Origin: Hexactinellida sp. DTS-2022
Lineage: Eukaryota; Porifera; Hexactinellida
Direction of reading: 5' to 3'
Assembly (NCBI GenBank): GCA_028753945.1
Contig: JAPNXP010000010.1
Location: forward strand, 3,661,042 to 3,725,041
Length of the DNA: 64,000 nucleotides
In this document: in pieces, positions 44,091-55,479 of the stretch
How the letters are laid out: each line of letters opens with the position of its first letter
Numbering within the stretch: the stretch's first letter is position 1
Program-made: the position numbers and the translations under genes
The notes under the pieces: model-generated
Databases searched by the model: none
Told to the model about the DNA's origin: nothing
The model's input: only the letters and a program-made list of their open reading frames with translations

Positions 44091-46054
44091 CAGTGGTTCT
44101 CAAACTGTGGTACGCGTACCACTGGTGGTACGCGAGCTCCTTTCTAGTGGTACGCGGAGCTATAGGCGGAGGGAGGAGGAGTCAGGGGAACTGGGAAATA
44201 CTTTTTTCAGCCATTTGAATTTTTGGCAGTTTATTGTTGATATTATTCAACACCGTCAATATCTTCAATTCTCTAATGTTGCTAGACTACACATTCTAAA
44301 TCAATTGTATTTTGTTTTTGTTAGCAAATTATGCTTTCTGCATGTAGATTAGTATTTAACATTAACTCTGCAAAAAATCCTGGGGGTATACTCCCAAACC
44401 CCTTAGGGGTGTCCTTAACATGAAAAAAACCGAAAATTTAGTCCAAAACTCAACATGACCCGATTTTTTTTTTTTTAACCAAGCAACGCCGAAGGATCAT
44501 AAATATCGTTTGTACATGGTTTGGAGTCTCGTCCAAGCGTATTCTCAGAGTTATGACCTATTGTGTAGAGCGGATCCCTGGTTTCACGACTTTAAAAGAT
44601 TATCAGTATTGTTTTCCTCAACAATGGTGAGATTGGTAGTATCAAAACTCTATTCAAGCTATCATTGACGAAAATAAGCAACAATTGATCAAAAAAAATA
44701 CTTAATATGTGAAATTTACAACTTTTATGGCCTATAATCTAATTCGAGGGAACATTTTATCGTCCATTTTCATTCTCAGGCACCCAAGGTGCTAGAATCT
44801 TACTATACGTCTCAAAATGCTCGCAATACCCAACTTCCTATCCCTCAATAATACATTTTATGACCCTAAGACGCACCGTTTACAAAATGATCCCTATATG
44901 GGCATGTAATGTGCCCATTTCTGATTACGCAGCAAATTTACTCTCTCCTAAAGTATAGACGCTAGAGCTTAGCTCTAACCATGTAATCACATAAATATCC
45001 CATTACAAACTCATTGGTAGAATAAATGAGACCATAATCCAAATCGCTACCATTCTATAATTCGCATACCCATATATGGTGGTGTGATTTCAGTGATGTG
45101 ACCACAAACTTGGAAATTAAAAACAACACTAGAGCTTAGTTCTAACTTCCTGGTCACATTATTAATCCATTTCAAGTTGGATGGTAATGTTTTCGAATAT
45201 TACATCATATTTTGAAACGTGTGGGGACCTCTTCATGGCGTTTTTCTAAATATAATGTCAATGCCGGAGACAGGGGGCTACGGAATTGGATTCAGACAAA
45301 ATTATGATAGTTTACGGTTTGAAAAAATTATTATACAATATATGATGCCTACTCTCAAATGTACCAGTATTATTTTCATCAAAAACGAACTATCACCAGA
45401 ATAGTATGCAAAATACCAAATAAATCTGTATATTATCAACAAAATCTGTCCCCGGACGATGTGTGATTAAATCATGTATCATAGAATTGATTAATCACCG
45501 ATCGGGTACGTTAACCTTTTTCAACAAGTATAATAGAAGCTCTGTTGTGAATTAGAACATTCTAGAACAAGTATATTTGCTTATATCATGTTTATAAAAC
45601 GTGTTGTATGGATAGACGCTCTTATTCTATTTTTAAAATAATCACGCTTATACGAAGAATTTACTTTCAGAATGAAATTGCATATGTTTTTACCTTAAAA
45701 GTTAATGCCTGAGAACTGTTAAGAAAAGCGAAATAATAAGAGATTAGCATAGCACCATAGGAAAAAATTATAATCATGTTAAGGACACCGTTAGGTCGCT
45801 CGCTACGCTCGCTCCTTGTTCATTTGACCGCGCAGAGACTTCATCCTAGCTACGCCCTTGAGAGGGGGTAGATCATTATACTTTAAAAATGCATCAAAAT
45901 TTAGATGTTATTAAATACAATGGAAATGTACTTTAGTACAATTTGCTGTACGTCGTTTTCAGGGGTGTATTTAAATATCGATCATTATGGTGGTACGCGG
46001 ACACCCTAATATTTGATGAAGTGGTACGGGCTGTGAAAAGTTTGAGAACTACTG
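44091..46054. mobile_element. hAT-type non-autonomous element (sixth layer)
   Basis: Ends CAGTGGTTCTCAAACTGTGG and AAGTTTGAGAACTACTG; flanks CCCTGGAG (44083-44090) and CCCTAGAG (46055-46062), 8 bp with one mismatch. Same family as 4055-4643 in inverted order (shared GAGCGTAGCGAGCGACC and GGGAGTATACCCCCAGG blocks), but with a 1.4-kb insert at 44408-45790. A minus-strand hAT transposase like the neighbouring one could have moved it; that is inference. Confidence 0.87.
44408..45790. mobile_element. unclassified TIR element (innermost layer)
   Basis: Ends GGTGTCCTTAACATGA and inverse TCATGTTAAGGACACC, flanked by TTAGG on both sides (44403-44407, 45791-45795). The related copy at 4055-4643 has uninterrupted sequence here, which confirms an insertion. 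About 1.4 kb, no recognisable protein. A 5-bp duplication would be compatible with several superfamilies. Confidence 0.72.
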
Positions 46055-46065
46055 CCCTAGAGGGT

Positions 46066-46407
46066 TTGCGCCAACATTCCCACAGAAGTGTATATGCAAG
46101 ATATCAAGTTGAATGTTATTCTATCGTATAGTTCATGAATAGATCTGTGATTTGTCGGGTTGTATAAGCTCTATCAAATTTAGAAGTATTATTTTTTTGA
46201 TGTTAAAAAAAAAAATCGGTCAAAAAACCCCCCTTTTTTGGATTTTCATGGAATTTCGTCACGATTTGGTCGTAAAAGGTGAAGAATGCATCGAAAAGCT
46301 TATACAACCCGACAAATCACAGATCTACTCATAAACTAAACGAGAGAAGAGGATTTAACATGATGTCTGGTATATAAACTTCTGGGCGAATGTTGGCGCA
46401 AACTCAC
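46066..46407. mobile_element. TIR element, ~340 bp
   Basis: GTTTGCGCCAACATTCCCAC at the left and inverse GCGAATGTTGGCGCAAAC at the right. The arms continue with ACAGATCTACTCAT-type inverted text ('GATTTGTCGGGTTGTATAAG' and its inverse) around an A-rich centre. Target duplication unclear. Confidence 0.65.
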
Positions 46408-47610
46408 TTTGTCCGTTTTAGTGATTTTTTGAAAAATTTCGTCATAATAGGGGTTAATATTTTTAAAAATAACAAAAATACCAAAAAATTTAGTTCTAGA
46501 CCGATTTTAGTAATTTCTTTTTCTGGATCTATATACTACATATATGGAAGTAGTGTTTAATGCAATAAACTGTAAAATGAGTGTATTTTAGATCATAAAT
46601 ATTTATTTTGGTTTCTGATATTGATTAGCCTTAATTTATACTAGGAATCAATTTAGTTGTTTATAGGAAACAGCAACAAACTCATAGAAATATTATTACT
46701 TGCTAGGAATTACGTAAGAAAGCAGTAATTGGGCCAATCAAACATTTGCTTGGTTTCCTATTGTTAAAATTTGTTTTCGTAACAACACTTGACATATCGT
46801 AATTGTTCATGTGTAGATATATGATTATCAATCATTGTGGTAAATTAATTTCGCAAGAGAAAACTCAACGAATACATTTTCCACAATTCCTTGGTAAATT
46901 ATGTGAAATAATTGTTCGTTCGTACTTGGTACCTGGAATTGGTGCTCATGGACGCGTACCCTTTAAGAATTGCTTCGCGTACCCCTTAGGGGTACGCGTA
47001 CCCTGGGTTGGGAATCCCTGTATTAGAGTGTAATCATATCGTAATCGTAATCATGCTATTTTATTAGCGTATTATCTTTGAAATTAAGGATATATTATCA
47101 ATTCGTAGGATTGCACCTGCGAAAGTGCTTTTATTCAATAACAGTCACATTAATTTGAATTCCATCATAATATATACTGTAACAGTGAAATTGACACTTT
47201 TAATTATTGTTAGTACTTTTAGATTCGAATTTATCAGACTTGGCCAGACCGCATTTAGTATACATTTTGGGTTATTTTCATAATTGTAATCATAACAAGT
47301 TTATAGTAATTGTAATCGTAATCGTAATCACAAATAAATTATAGAACGTAATCGAAATCGTAATCATAATCGTTTAAAAAATATAAATCGTAATCGTAAT
47401 CGTAATCGTAATCATCTGAAAGTAATCGGCCCCAACCCTGGGTACTACACAGCTGGCCATCCTGAAGTGATGCGGCGACGCGGGAACACTCTGAAAAGTG
47501 GTACGGCGCTCGCCGCACCAGCCGTACCGGGTGTGCCGCCCCTGTTAAATAATCTATCTCAATAGCTAGTATTGACAGACCAGAGAAATTCATTATAATT
47601 GTATAGGAAG

Positions 47611-48403
47611 TTAGAAACATGATATCAAGGCATACATAACACCCCTTAGAATTGTGATATATCACCATTTGATTACGTAATCGCTATTTTTCGTGGGAAT
47701 TATCGTGTTTTTAAAACCTGCTTTTAACATAGTCAAACGCGTTATAAATGTTCAAAATTGGAACATGAGGAAGTCCATAACTAGTTGAATAAAATATATC
47801 GAATTTATAAATGGAATGTTGACACATTCCTCGGTTGCCAGGGAAATGCATAATTCCTAAATGAGCCATAACTCAAAAATTATCGATTCTATGTAAACTA
47901 TGCAAGTACTGATCTATCCGCAATTGGTAACTTCCTATTCATTGATAATACATTTTCTAGGCCTAATTTCAATAATATTTGAGATAATGAGATTATTAGC
48001 ACTTAATTATTCATATGGTAATACACTCATTATCTCAAATATGATTGAAGTTAGGCCTAGATGTACTATCAATGAATAGGAAATTACCAATTGCGGATAG
48101 ATCTGTACTAGCATAGTTTACATAAAATAAATAGTTTTTTGAGTTATGGCTCATTTTGAGAAATATGCATTTCCCTAGCAACTGAGGAATGTGTCAACAT
48201 TCAATATATAATTTTGATATATTTCATTCAACTAGCTATGGACTTCCTCATGTTCCAATTTTGAACATTTATAAGGCGTTTAACTATGCTAAAAGCAGGC
48301 TATAAAAACACGATAATTCCCACGAAAAATAGAGATTACGTAATCAAATGGTGATATATCACAATTCTAAAGGCTGTTATGTATGCCTTGATATCATGTT
48401 CCT
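47611..48403. repeat. ~800-bp palindrome, copy 1
   Basis: Two arms of about 390 bp in inverted orientation meet near 48000: CATGATATCAAGGCATACAT, 'CAAAATTGGAACATGAGGAA' and 'TATTCATTGATAATACATTT' all recur inverted. Arm-to-arm differences are scattered (roughly one in ten). The whole unit is homologous to 53339-54148. A transcript would fold into a long hairpin. Confidence 0.88.
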
Positions 48404-49535
48404 AATAATCAATAGCCTCTAAGTAATACAGGGTCCAGCAAAATATACTCAGTAGTAAAGCATTATATAACGAAGGTCACGTGTATAAATAATATATTCT
48501 ATAATTAGTTAATTATACTAGCAATGTTGTCCATGGTGAGTTGAGTAAATTCAACAAATTCCTTATTTAATTAATTCAATTTGTTTCAATTCATTGTATA
48601 GTATTCCTGCGATTGAATAGAAGCCATCTCGAATTCACAAGTTAAATCAATATAATTATCGTAAGTTGAAACAATTAGGTAAGATTTAACAAGTTGAATC
48701 AATAAAATTATCACAAGTTGAAACAATATAATTAGAATTAACACTTTCAATTGAACTGAAGTGTTAGTAAACAAATGAAATTTGCAACTCAATTGTGACA
48801 CAAACTAAGCTCAATTTAAAAATTCGTGCTCTGAGAAAAGGTGTAGAATTTAATTATCTATTCAAATATGTAAATTATATCAAGCTCACTATTAATTATT
48901 TCATGTTATGAGCATAATTAGTTTAAATAGGTGCTAAAATAATTTGATCAAAATCGCAACCCCAGGTGCAAATTCGACGGTTACTCCGAATCTACATGCC
49001 AAGTTTCAGCCCTCAATGTATAAAGCTGTGGCCAGGGCACCGTCTACGGATAAATAAATAAATTCAAAATTGCAGCCTGTGCCGACGCATGTTCCTTTGG
49101 TGGCACTATATTTTGTTGGTGGTTTATTGATAGTGCCTCCAATGGAACATGCTGTCGACACAGGCTGCAATTTGGATTTTTTTCGCCCTTAAATGAACGC
49201 GTCAAGGTGTTTCGTTAGACTCATCTATCAAGTTGTTACCGTACAAAGGAGGAATTATAAATTTGATGTTTTTGTTTCTATCTTAAACCATCTTGAATTT
49301 ATTGCCTTTCATTAATGATGTAAAGAATAAATTATATAAATGTAGTTAATTATTTTAGCAATGTTATCCACGGTGAGTTGAGTTGAGTCAACAAATTCCT
49401 TATATTATTTAATTTAATTCAATCCATTGTATATACTACAATTAAATAAAAGCCAGGTGGAATTTATAAGTTAAATCAATATATTTATCGCAAGTTGAAA
49501 CAATAGAGTAAGATTTAACAAGTTAAATCAATATA

Positions 49536-49687
49536 CAGGTAAACCTCCCAAAGCGGCACCCATCGGGAGAATGATGTTGTGCCGCTTCTCGGAGGTTGCT
49601 CGTAAAGGTAAACCTCCCAAAGCGGCACCCATCGGGAGAATGATTTTGTTCCGCTTCTCGGAGGTGCCGCTTTGGGAGGTTTACCTG
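49536..49687. mobile_element. 152-bp MITE in a satellite unit
   Basis: Ends CAGGTAAACCTCCCAAAGCG and inverse CGCTTTGGGAGGTTTACCTG; an internal 65-bp direct repeat. TA at the left and TG at the right, probably a TA duplication with one change, because other satellite units have TATATT there. Tigger-like by appearance. Confidence 0.8.
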
Positions 49688-50061
49688 TGTTACTACAAGT
49701 TGAAACAATAGAATTAGATTCACCAGTTTTACTGAAACTGGAGTGTGAGTAAACAAAGAAATTTCACCTTATTTATGGCAGAAATTAAACCCATTATTAA
49801 AAATATTCTTCTCCCAACAGACGCAAAATTTTAAAATGAATTCAATGGTGAAATAAAAATTGGAGGTTTACTAAAACAATTATTGAGTTATGGACCAGAC
49901 AATTTTGATAGGTGTCAAAAATGTCTCCAAAATGTGTTAATAAAAAATCGTAACCCCGGGTGCAAATTAGACGATCCATCCGCACCTACATGCCATGTTT
50001 CAGGCCATAAACTATAAAGCTCTGGCCAGGGCACCGTATACGGAGAAAAAATATATATAAA

Positions 50062-50240
50062 AAGGCAGTGAGATTAGAACTGGGCCACTATACTATAGTA
50101 TAGTCGGCACAGTAATAATAATATAAATAAAGGCAGTAAGATTAGAACTGGGCCACTATACTATAGTATAGTCGGCACAGTAATAAATAAAATACAGGCA
50201 GTGATTTCAATACTGGGCCACTATACTAAAGTATAGTCGG
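50062..50240. repeat. ~62-bp tandem repeat, three units
   Basis: Units contain GGCAGTRAGATTAGAACTGG and the palindrome CTATACTATAGTATAG, ending GTCGGCACAGTAATAA. The last unit is cut by the RAG-like element at 50241 and resumes at 51405 (GTCGGCACAGTAATAAAGGC), then by the hAT element at 51433. Confidence 0.85.
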
Positions 50241-51404
50241 CACAGTGGGCAAACCAGGGGAAATAGAGTTATTTGTCAACACCCTTGGATTACGAACTTT
50301 TATATTTTTTCAGATTCACCATTGTTTCAAACCTAGAAATACTAATTTTCGAAGTCATATACTAGCGGGGTAACGAATAATATGAATTGGAATGACTGAT
50401 CTAAATATATTTTCTATCAATAATTCTGTTGTGATATTACGATCGTAATCAAACTTGTACGATTTCTACCCATATGATGATTCATACTATCAATATGTAA
50501 TTTATATCAAGACTCAAGATTGTAACTTATTGATGTCATTGCTATAAATACAATTTCATTGTGGAATTGAAGCTAAATTTACAATATCTTATGGAAGTAT
50601 TTATGGATTTCGGACGGAAATTTATATGCCATTTTGGTTCAAAAACATTAGGTGCTCGGTCGTGGTCACATATTCTAATGCTTTTAAATGTTACATAGAC
50701 ATATTAGCAAAATATTTATATTAGTTTTGCATCCGCCCAAACCCGCCCCGGAATGATTTTTTCAATTTACCATTGTCCCCTCAGAAAATTCATATAATGT
50801 AAATTGAATTTCTCCACTAATTATCCAATTAATTTAGTTTTTTTCTTCCATTAACTGATAGTGATAATGAATAACAAAGCAGTTTATGATATATTAAAGT
50901 CAAATCTCTCAATCAGCATACCAAGTTAGAAATTCATCCATGCTTTTGAATTTCAGTAAAATAATTTTATGAGATCCGGAAGAAATTTAGGCGCTAGCAA
51001 TGTTCCATATTATACAACTATGCTACCTAAAACTATCTAGGGTTTCCTAAGAGTAATTGCACCTGCGATAGTTACACTCAGCATCCATCTACCCTTCTAT
51101 AAAATCAATGTGATATAGAATACCTAGGGATAAGACTAACATTTCAATTATTTTACCCAAGTTTAAGATGTATTATCAATAATCATGGGCGATTAATATA
51201 TGATTGTTACAGAACCAAAAATTTAATAAATCATGAATTTACCATTGATCGTCCAAAACTACTGTTAGGAGACTATATATATCATTTTTAATATTGCCAT
51301 TCGGTTTGCAGCTACCGATAACCTATATGTCAATAATACTTCATTAGAGTCTATCTAGCATAGTTTTCCTACTTCCCCTTACACCCTTGAAAATGCCCAC
51401 TGTG
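50241..51404 (+). mobile_element. RAG/Transib-like non-autonomous element (1.16 kb)
   Basis: Starts CACAGTGGGCAAACCAGGGG and ends inverted TGAAAATGCCCACTGTG; perfect 5-bp, GC-rich duplication GTCGG (50236-50240, 51405-51409). Left end: heptamer, 11-bp spacer, GGAAATAG (50259-50266). Right end read inward: heptamer, 21-bp spacer, GGAAGTAG. Its right subterminal 'GATAACCTATATGTCAATAA' block matches those of 36265-38601 and 60237-61305. No open frame of note, so it depends on a transposase made elsewhere. Confidence 0.88.
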
Positions 51405-51432
51405 GTCGGCACAGTAATAAAGGCATTGAGAT

Positions 51433-52465
51433 CAGGGGCGTCAGGTTGACCAAAAAATCGGGGGGGGGCTGTCATAGGCGTCGACCATGCCGGGGCGGTC
51501 GGGGCGTGCCCCGGCATGAGAAAATCATGCCGGGGCGGCCACTGTTCCGCCCCGGCATAAATTCGATTGGATTCGATTGGAACCCAAAAATTTTGGTTTC
51601 GGCTGAACTAAAAATTCTAAATCGATCCATATCATCTCTGCTCTGTTCGAAAGGTAATTAATTAACATAAATTATTGACAGTTGAAATTCATCCTCGGCA
51701 AAAGTTTTTTTTATCATAGTTCAGCACGAACCTATTTGATTCGGATGAACCTATTTAGTTCGCTGAGAACTAAACTAATTAGGTTTGTCCGAACTTAATT
51801 CGAACCATTAAAGCCGCCATGTTTATAGCAATGATGCAATGTATTTGTTGTGTCAGAAAGATCAAAGAAAGCGATTTATCGGGAAATTTTCATCAAGATA
51901 AACCCAACCTTTGGAAAAGGTTATACAATATGTAAAACAACTTTTCTGAGACACGTTTTATAATAGGTGATATTTTTTAAAATTTCATAGCTCGCCCCGT
52001 CATTATTTTCCGAAAAATGGAAAAGTTCGACGCCACTGGGGGCCGTTGTACTAGTTCATTCAATATGTCAAATACACAAATTAAAATGAATAGAAATATC
52101 AATTATCTTTTGAATCCTTCATGTCTGCGTTCAATGTCTGCATTTCCTCAAGCTAAGTGAAGATAGCTTGAGGAATTCTTAAAATAAGATAATGACATTA
52201 ATTTGTTTATGATAATGTTAATTGGCTTATATTACACGTATACATTTCAAATACATAACTAAATAATATATAATCAGTAGTATCTAGTATTGCATTAACG
52301 CACTGCATATTTATTCACAGCACATTGAGTAAACTACGATCAAAATACCTTTTAAGTGAGCATAATTTTTGAAAAGAAACTGGGGGGGCGGCCCCCCCGG
52401 TTTTTGGCTCATTTCAAAACAGGGGGGGGCGAGCCCCCCCGCCCCCCCGGAACCTGACGCCACTG
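51433..52465. mobile_element. hAT-type element with G-run ends
   Basis: Ends CAGGGGCGTCAGGTTGACC and inverse GGAACCTGACGCCACTG; perfect 8-bp duplication ATTGAGAT at 51425-51432 and 52466-52473. GGGGGGGG/CCCCCCC runs lie just inside both ends. Hosts the element at 51473-52038. Confidence 0.9.
51473..52038. mobile_element. GC-tipped hAT-type MITE (566 bp), nested
   Basis: Left CATAGGCGTCGACCATGCC, right inverse AAAGTTCGACGCCACTG; flanks GGGGCTGT (51465-51472) and GGGGCCGT (52039-52046), one mismatch. Subterminal GCCGGGGCG repeats. Same family as 52731-53090 in opposite orientation. Confidence 0.82.
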
Positions 52466-52730
52466 ATTGAGATTAGAACTGAAACACAATACAAGTGACC
52501 ATAACTTTAGTGACCATTAGTGACCATAATTTTGTACGTATCTGTATGCTAATAACTTGAGGTTGATGAAATAATGCTATACTGTTAGTGAAATATCTCG
52601 TCAATCTCTTGTAAGTGAGTGAACAGTTATTAGAGGCGATGCCAGGATTTTCGGCAGGGGGAACCTGTAGGAAGATCTAACGCTCAGAGGGTGCGCAAAC
52701 CAAAAAAGAGGAGGGGCTCAAGCTCCCAGC

Positions 52731-53090
52731 CAGTGGCGTCGAACTATTACATTTTTCGGAAAATCATGCCGGGGCGAGTTAGGAATTTTTTTAATTTCAC
52801 CTAGTATAAAACGTGTTTTCCGAAAAGTTTTTTCACGAAATAGATTCGTGTCGTTCTAACCGTAAGAATACTTTCCCAGCGATGTTCGCGGTGGGTCCAA
52901 ACATGCAGGAAATTTGCTCAAAATAGTTCAGAATTAATAGAAAATAGTAATCCATGATTAATACATCCAAATTATCACGAAACAACACCAAAATCACCGG
53001 ATTTCGTCAGATTCATGCCGGGGCGGAACAGTGGCCGCCCCGGATTGATTTTATCATGAAGGGGCACGCCCCGGATGGTCGACGCCTATT
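52731..53090. mobile_element. GC-tipped hAT-type MITE (360 bp)
   Basis: Begins CAGTGGCGTCGAACTATTAC, ends ATGGTCGACGCCTATT; perfect 8-bp duplication CTCCCAGC at 52723-52730 and 53091-53098. Contains CATGCCGGGGCG and GCCCCGGATGG blocks as in 51473-52038. The AATAGG/CAGTGG tip difference recurs in other members, so it is a real feature of the family. Confidence 0.88.
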
Positions 53091-53338
53091 CTCCCAGCCC
53101 TGGCTCCGCCTCTCACTTTAATATTATACAATTTTTTATAAATAAAAACCCCTACAATTACCTCAAAAAGAAAAATTATAATGAGTAATAAAATTTATGT
53201 AGCCGTGACCTACGTTATATAAGGCCTATGCACCAACTTTGTTAAACTGGACCATGGATTAAAGGAACGCTATTGATAAATAGGTTATTTATCGTTATCT
53301 AAATAACTAGTAGTGATAGACCTCATAAATGTTCTATA

Positions 53339-54148
53339 GCTATGTAGGAACATGGTATCAAGGTATACATAGCACCCTAAGAATTGAGCTATGCCATCAT
53401 TTGATTACGTACTCGCTATTTTTGGAGGGTATTATCGTGATTTTATAGCCTGCTTTTAACATAGTTAGACGCGTTATAAATGTTCAAAATTGGAACATGA
53501 TGATGCCCATAGCTAGTTAGATGAAATATATCGAAATTATAAATGGAATGTTGACACTTTCCTCGGTTGCCTGGGAAATGCAATTTTATTAAAATGAGCC
53601 ATAACTCAAAAACTATCAATTTTATGTAAACTATGCTAGTACTGATCTATCCGCAATAGGTAACTTCATATTCATTGATTATACATTTTCTAGAACTAAC
53701 TTCAATATTTTGTGAGATAATGAGTGTATTACCTCATAAGGAATTAAGTGATAATTATCTTATTATCTCAAAAATTATTGTAGTTAGGCATATATAATGT
53801 ACTATCAATGAATAGGAAGTTACTTATTGTGGGTAGATCAAGTACTAGCATAGTTTACATAAAATTGATAGTTTTTGAGTTATGTCTGAATTTTAATAAA
53901 ATTTCATTTGCTTGGCAACCGAGGAATGTGTCTACATCCCATTTATATTTTCGATATATTTCATCTAACTAGCTATGGGCATCATCATGTTCCAATTTTG
54001 AACATTTATAACGCGTCTAACTATGTTAAAAGCGGGCTATAAAACACGATAATACACACCAAAATAGCGATTACGTAATCAAATGATCACATAGCTCAAT
54101 TCTGAAGGGTGCTATGTATACCTTGATACCATGTTCCTATATAGTTAT
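53339..54148. repeat. ~800-bp palindrome, copy 2
   Basis: Inverted arms of about 400 bp (GGAACATGGTATCAAGGTAT and inverse GATACCATGTTCC near the right end). Homologous throughout to 47611-48403. It is present only in the left arm of element A, so it inserted or was gained after the arms formed. Confidence 0.88.
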
Positions 54149-54423
54149 ATAGTGGGGCAGCATAGCAAAAAAATTGTTCAATTTTTGATACAAGCATGAA
54201 AATTGGCACAGACATAGATAAATATATTATAAAAAGTTATGGATATGGAGGCATCTCGAAATTTTAACATTTTCAAGATGGCGGCCTAATAAATGGTTCG
54301 GAGTGTCGGACAAAAGCCAGCTCTCGCGATTACTTGTAAAATGACCTCGTAGAGTGTTTATATGCACATAGTTATTCTCAAATGACTGTGCGATGAAGAA
54401 AGAGGGGTCACTCGATAGGAATT

Positions 54424-54759
54424 CAGGGTTGATAAAAATCAAGATTTTTTTATTAAAATCAGAATTTTGATTTTAATTGTTTTTTTTGCAATCTATATCA
54501 CACTGGCGTATATTATTTGGCTAATAGATTAATTACATTGTTAATGACTCATTATCAATGTAATTTGACTCATTATCAATGTATTTCTTTTTTTTTTCGC
54601 AAAAAACAATAGACATAAAAAATCTGATTTAAATCAAAAAAGTCCGACTTTTTTGATTTAAATCAGACTTCTTCGATTAAAATTCGATTTTTGATTTAAA
54701 TCATGATTTTATTAATAAAAATCATTGATTTAAATCATGATTTAAATCAAACAACCCTG
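54424..54759. mobile_element. hAT-type MITE of GATTTAAATCA repeats, copy 2
   Basis: Ends CAGGGTTGATAAAAATC and inverse AAATCAAACAACCCTG. GATAGGA occurs on both sides (54414-54420, 54760-54766). The opposite arm of element A (near 57225) keeps the empty site CTCGATAGGATATA. Relative of 40234-40596. Confidence 0.85.
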
Positions 54760-54955
54760 GATAGGATATAAACAATATTTGAGAATGGTATGTGTTACAT
54801 TCCAGCGTTGTCAAGGAATGTCCTCCCTCCCAAACATGGTAATGTGACCCCTATAATGACTGGAAATCTTATGCTGATTACGAATATCAGCATTAAACAT
54901 TGATTTAAACTTCAATTGACAAAGTTAATTTGCTTTTGTATACATATATGTACTC

Positions 54956-55477
54956 CAGTATAACTCGGTTAGTACGTACTTCGGCTTAGTAAGTACTAAT
55001 TTATTTAACCAATTAGTAATTTATATGTATCTCAATATAATGTAAAGCAGTGTTTGCCAGAAAAGACCACCCCGGAAAAAACCGGAAAAAACCGGTTTTT
55101 TCCACCCCGGAAAAGGGCAGTAAATTTGGAAAAAACCACTTATGACCATATATGGCAACACTATAGGCCCATTTATGGTCAGCTTCTATATGCAAGAGAC
55201 AGATATTATAAAGAGATTCTACACTTCTAGTGCCAACGATTGTTAAATTTAGGACTTTTGAGAGTGGATCCCTAATGTTATACAAAGGTTAGTGGATTAA
55301 CCACTAAATACACCGAAATACGTATATTAATTACGCGTAGGCCAGTCAATAGAAAAAGGCAGAAAAGTCCAGAAAAGGGCGGTTTTTCCGGAAAAAACCG
55401 GTTTTTTCCACCTGCCCCGGTCTTTTCTAGAAAAGGGCGGTTTTTTCCGAACACTGATGTAAAGTCAGTTAGTACTG
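54956..55477. mobile_element. TA-type MITE, left-arm copy, interrupted
   Basis: Starts CAGTATAACTCGGTTAGTAC and ends TCAGTTAGTACTG with TA after it. The hAT MITE at 55048-55456 splits it. The same MITE occurs at the mirrored place in the right arm (56868-57032), so it predates the inverted duplication. Confidence 0.75.
55048..55456. mobile_element. hAT-type MITE of GGAAAAAACCGG repeats (409 bp)
   Basis: Ends CAGTGTTTGCCAGAAAAG and inverse TTTTTTCCGAACACTG. Perfect 8-bp duplication ATGTAAAG at 55040-55047 and 55457-55464. Arms are built of GGAAAAAACCGGTTTTTTCC palindromes. Absent from the right arm of element A. Confidence 0.92.
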
Positions 55478-55479
55478 TA

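Larger units (their letters stand above)
41592..47020 (-). mobile_element. autonomous-type hAT element (5.4 kb with inserts)
   Basis: Ends CAGGGGATCCCAACCTTTTC and inverse GGTTGGGAATCCCTG, with perfect 8-bp duplication TATTAGAG at 41584-41591 and 47021-47028. Subterminal CGCGTACCCC repeats at both ends. It carries a ZBED-like transposase (43820-42035, minus) and contains later inserts at 41716-41973, 44091-46054 and probably 46066-46407. Confidence 0.93.
41491..47440. mobile_element. hAT-type MITE of TAATCG repeats (fourth layer)
   Basis: Ends CAGGGTTGGGGCCGATTAC and GTAATCGGCCCCAACCCTG. Perfect 8-bp duplication GGTACTAC at 41483-41490 and 47441-47448. Arms are hexamer-like (CGTAATCGTAATCG). 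The 109-residue minus-strand frame with a DYDYDY run (47339-47668) is this repeat translated. Confidence 0.9.
41287..47544. mobile_element. TIR element with CAGGGGCGGCAC ends (third layer)
   Basis: Left CAGGGGCGGCACGTCC and right GGTGTGCCGCCCCTG, followed inward by AAAAGTGGCACGGCG and the inverse CGCCGTACCACTTTT-like text. No convincing target duplication (ACATATCT versus TTAAATAA). Own sequence is about 300 bp; the rest is nested inserts. Confidence 0.65.
41205..48481. mobile_element. P-type palindromic element B (about 1 kb plus nested inserts)
   Basis: Ends CGTGACCTTCGTTATATA and the inverse TATAACGAAGGTCACG. Flanks TGTATAG (41198-41204) and TGTATAA (48482-48488), 7 bp with one mismatch. 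The tip resembles the P-element tip at 15988 (CCTACTATACATAAGGCC) and includes a CCATGGA block, so I place it in the P superfamily by inference. Without the insert at 41287-47544 it is about 1.0 kb and dominated by an ~800-bp palindrome (47611-48403). It lies in a satellite unit. No coding frame of its own. Confidence 0.7.
38822..50045. repeat. ~0.84-kb satellite array, at least four units, heavily interrupted
   Basis: Landmarks recur in fixed order. AAAAGGTGTAGAATTWAATT at 38871, 40723 and 48836; GCAATGTTATCCACGGTGAG-like at 39991, 48521 and 49358; CACCGTCTACGG-like at 40927, 49038 and 50032. After subtracting inserted elements the spacing is about 823-875 bp. Each unit also holds 'ACAAGTTGAAACAATA' subrepeats and a ~45-bp inverted pair around AAAATTGCAGCCTGTG. 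Inserts: 39215-39868, 40234-40596, 41205-48481 and 49536-49687. No coding sequence. Confidence 0.85.

Noticed and set aside
47339-47668. 109-residue minus-strand frame ending in DYDYDYD
   Set aside because: It is the CGTAATCGTAATCG repeat arm of the hAT MITE at 41491-47440 read as protein.
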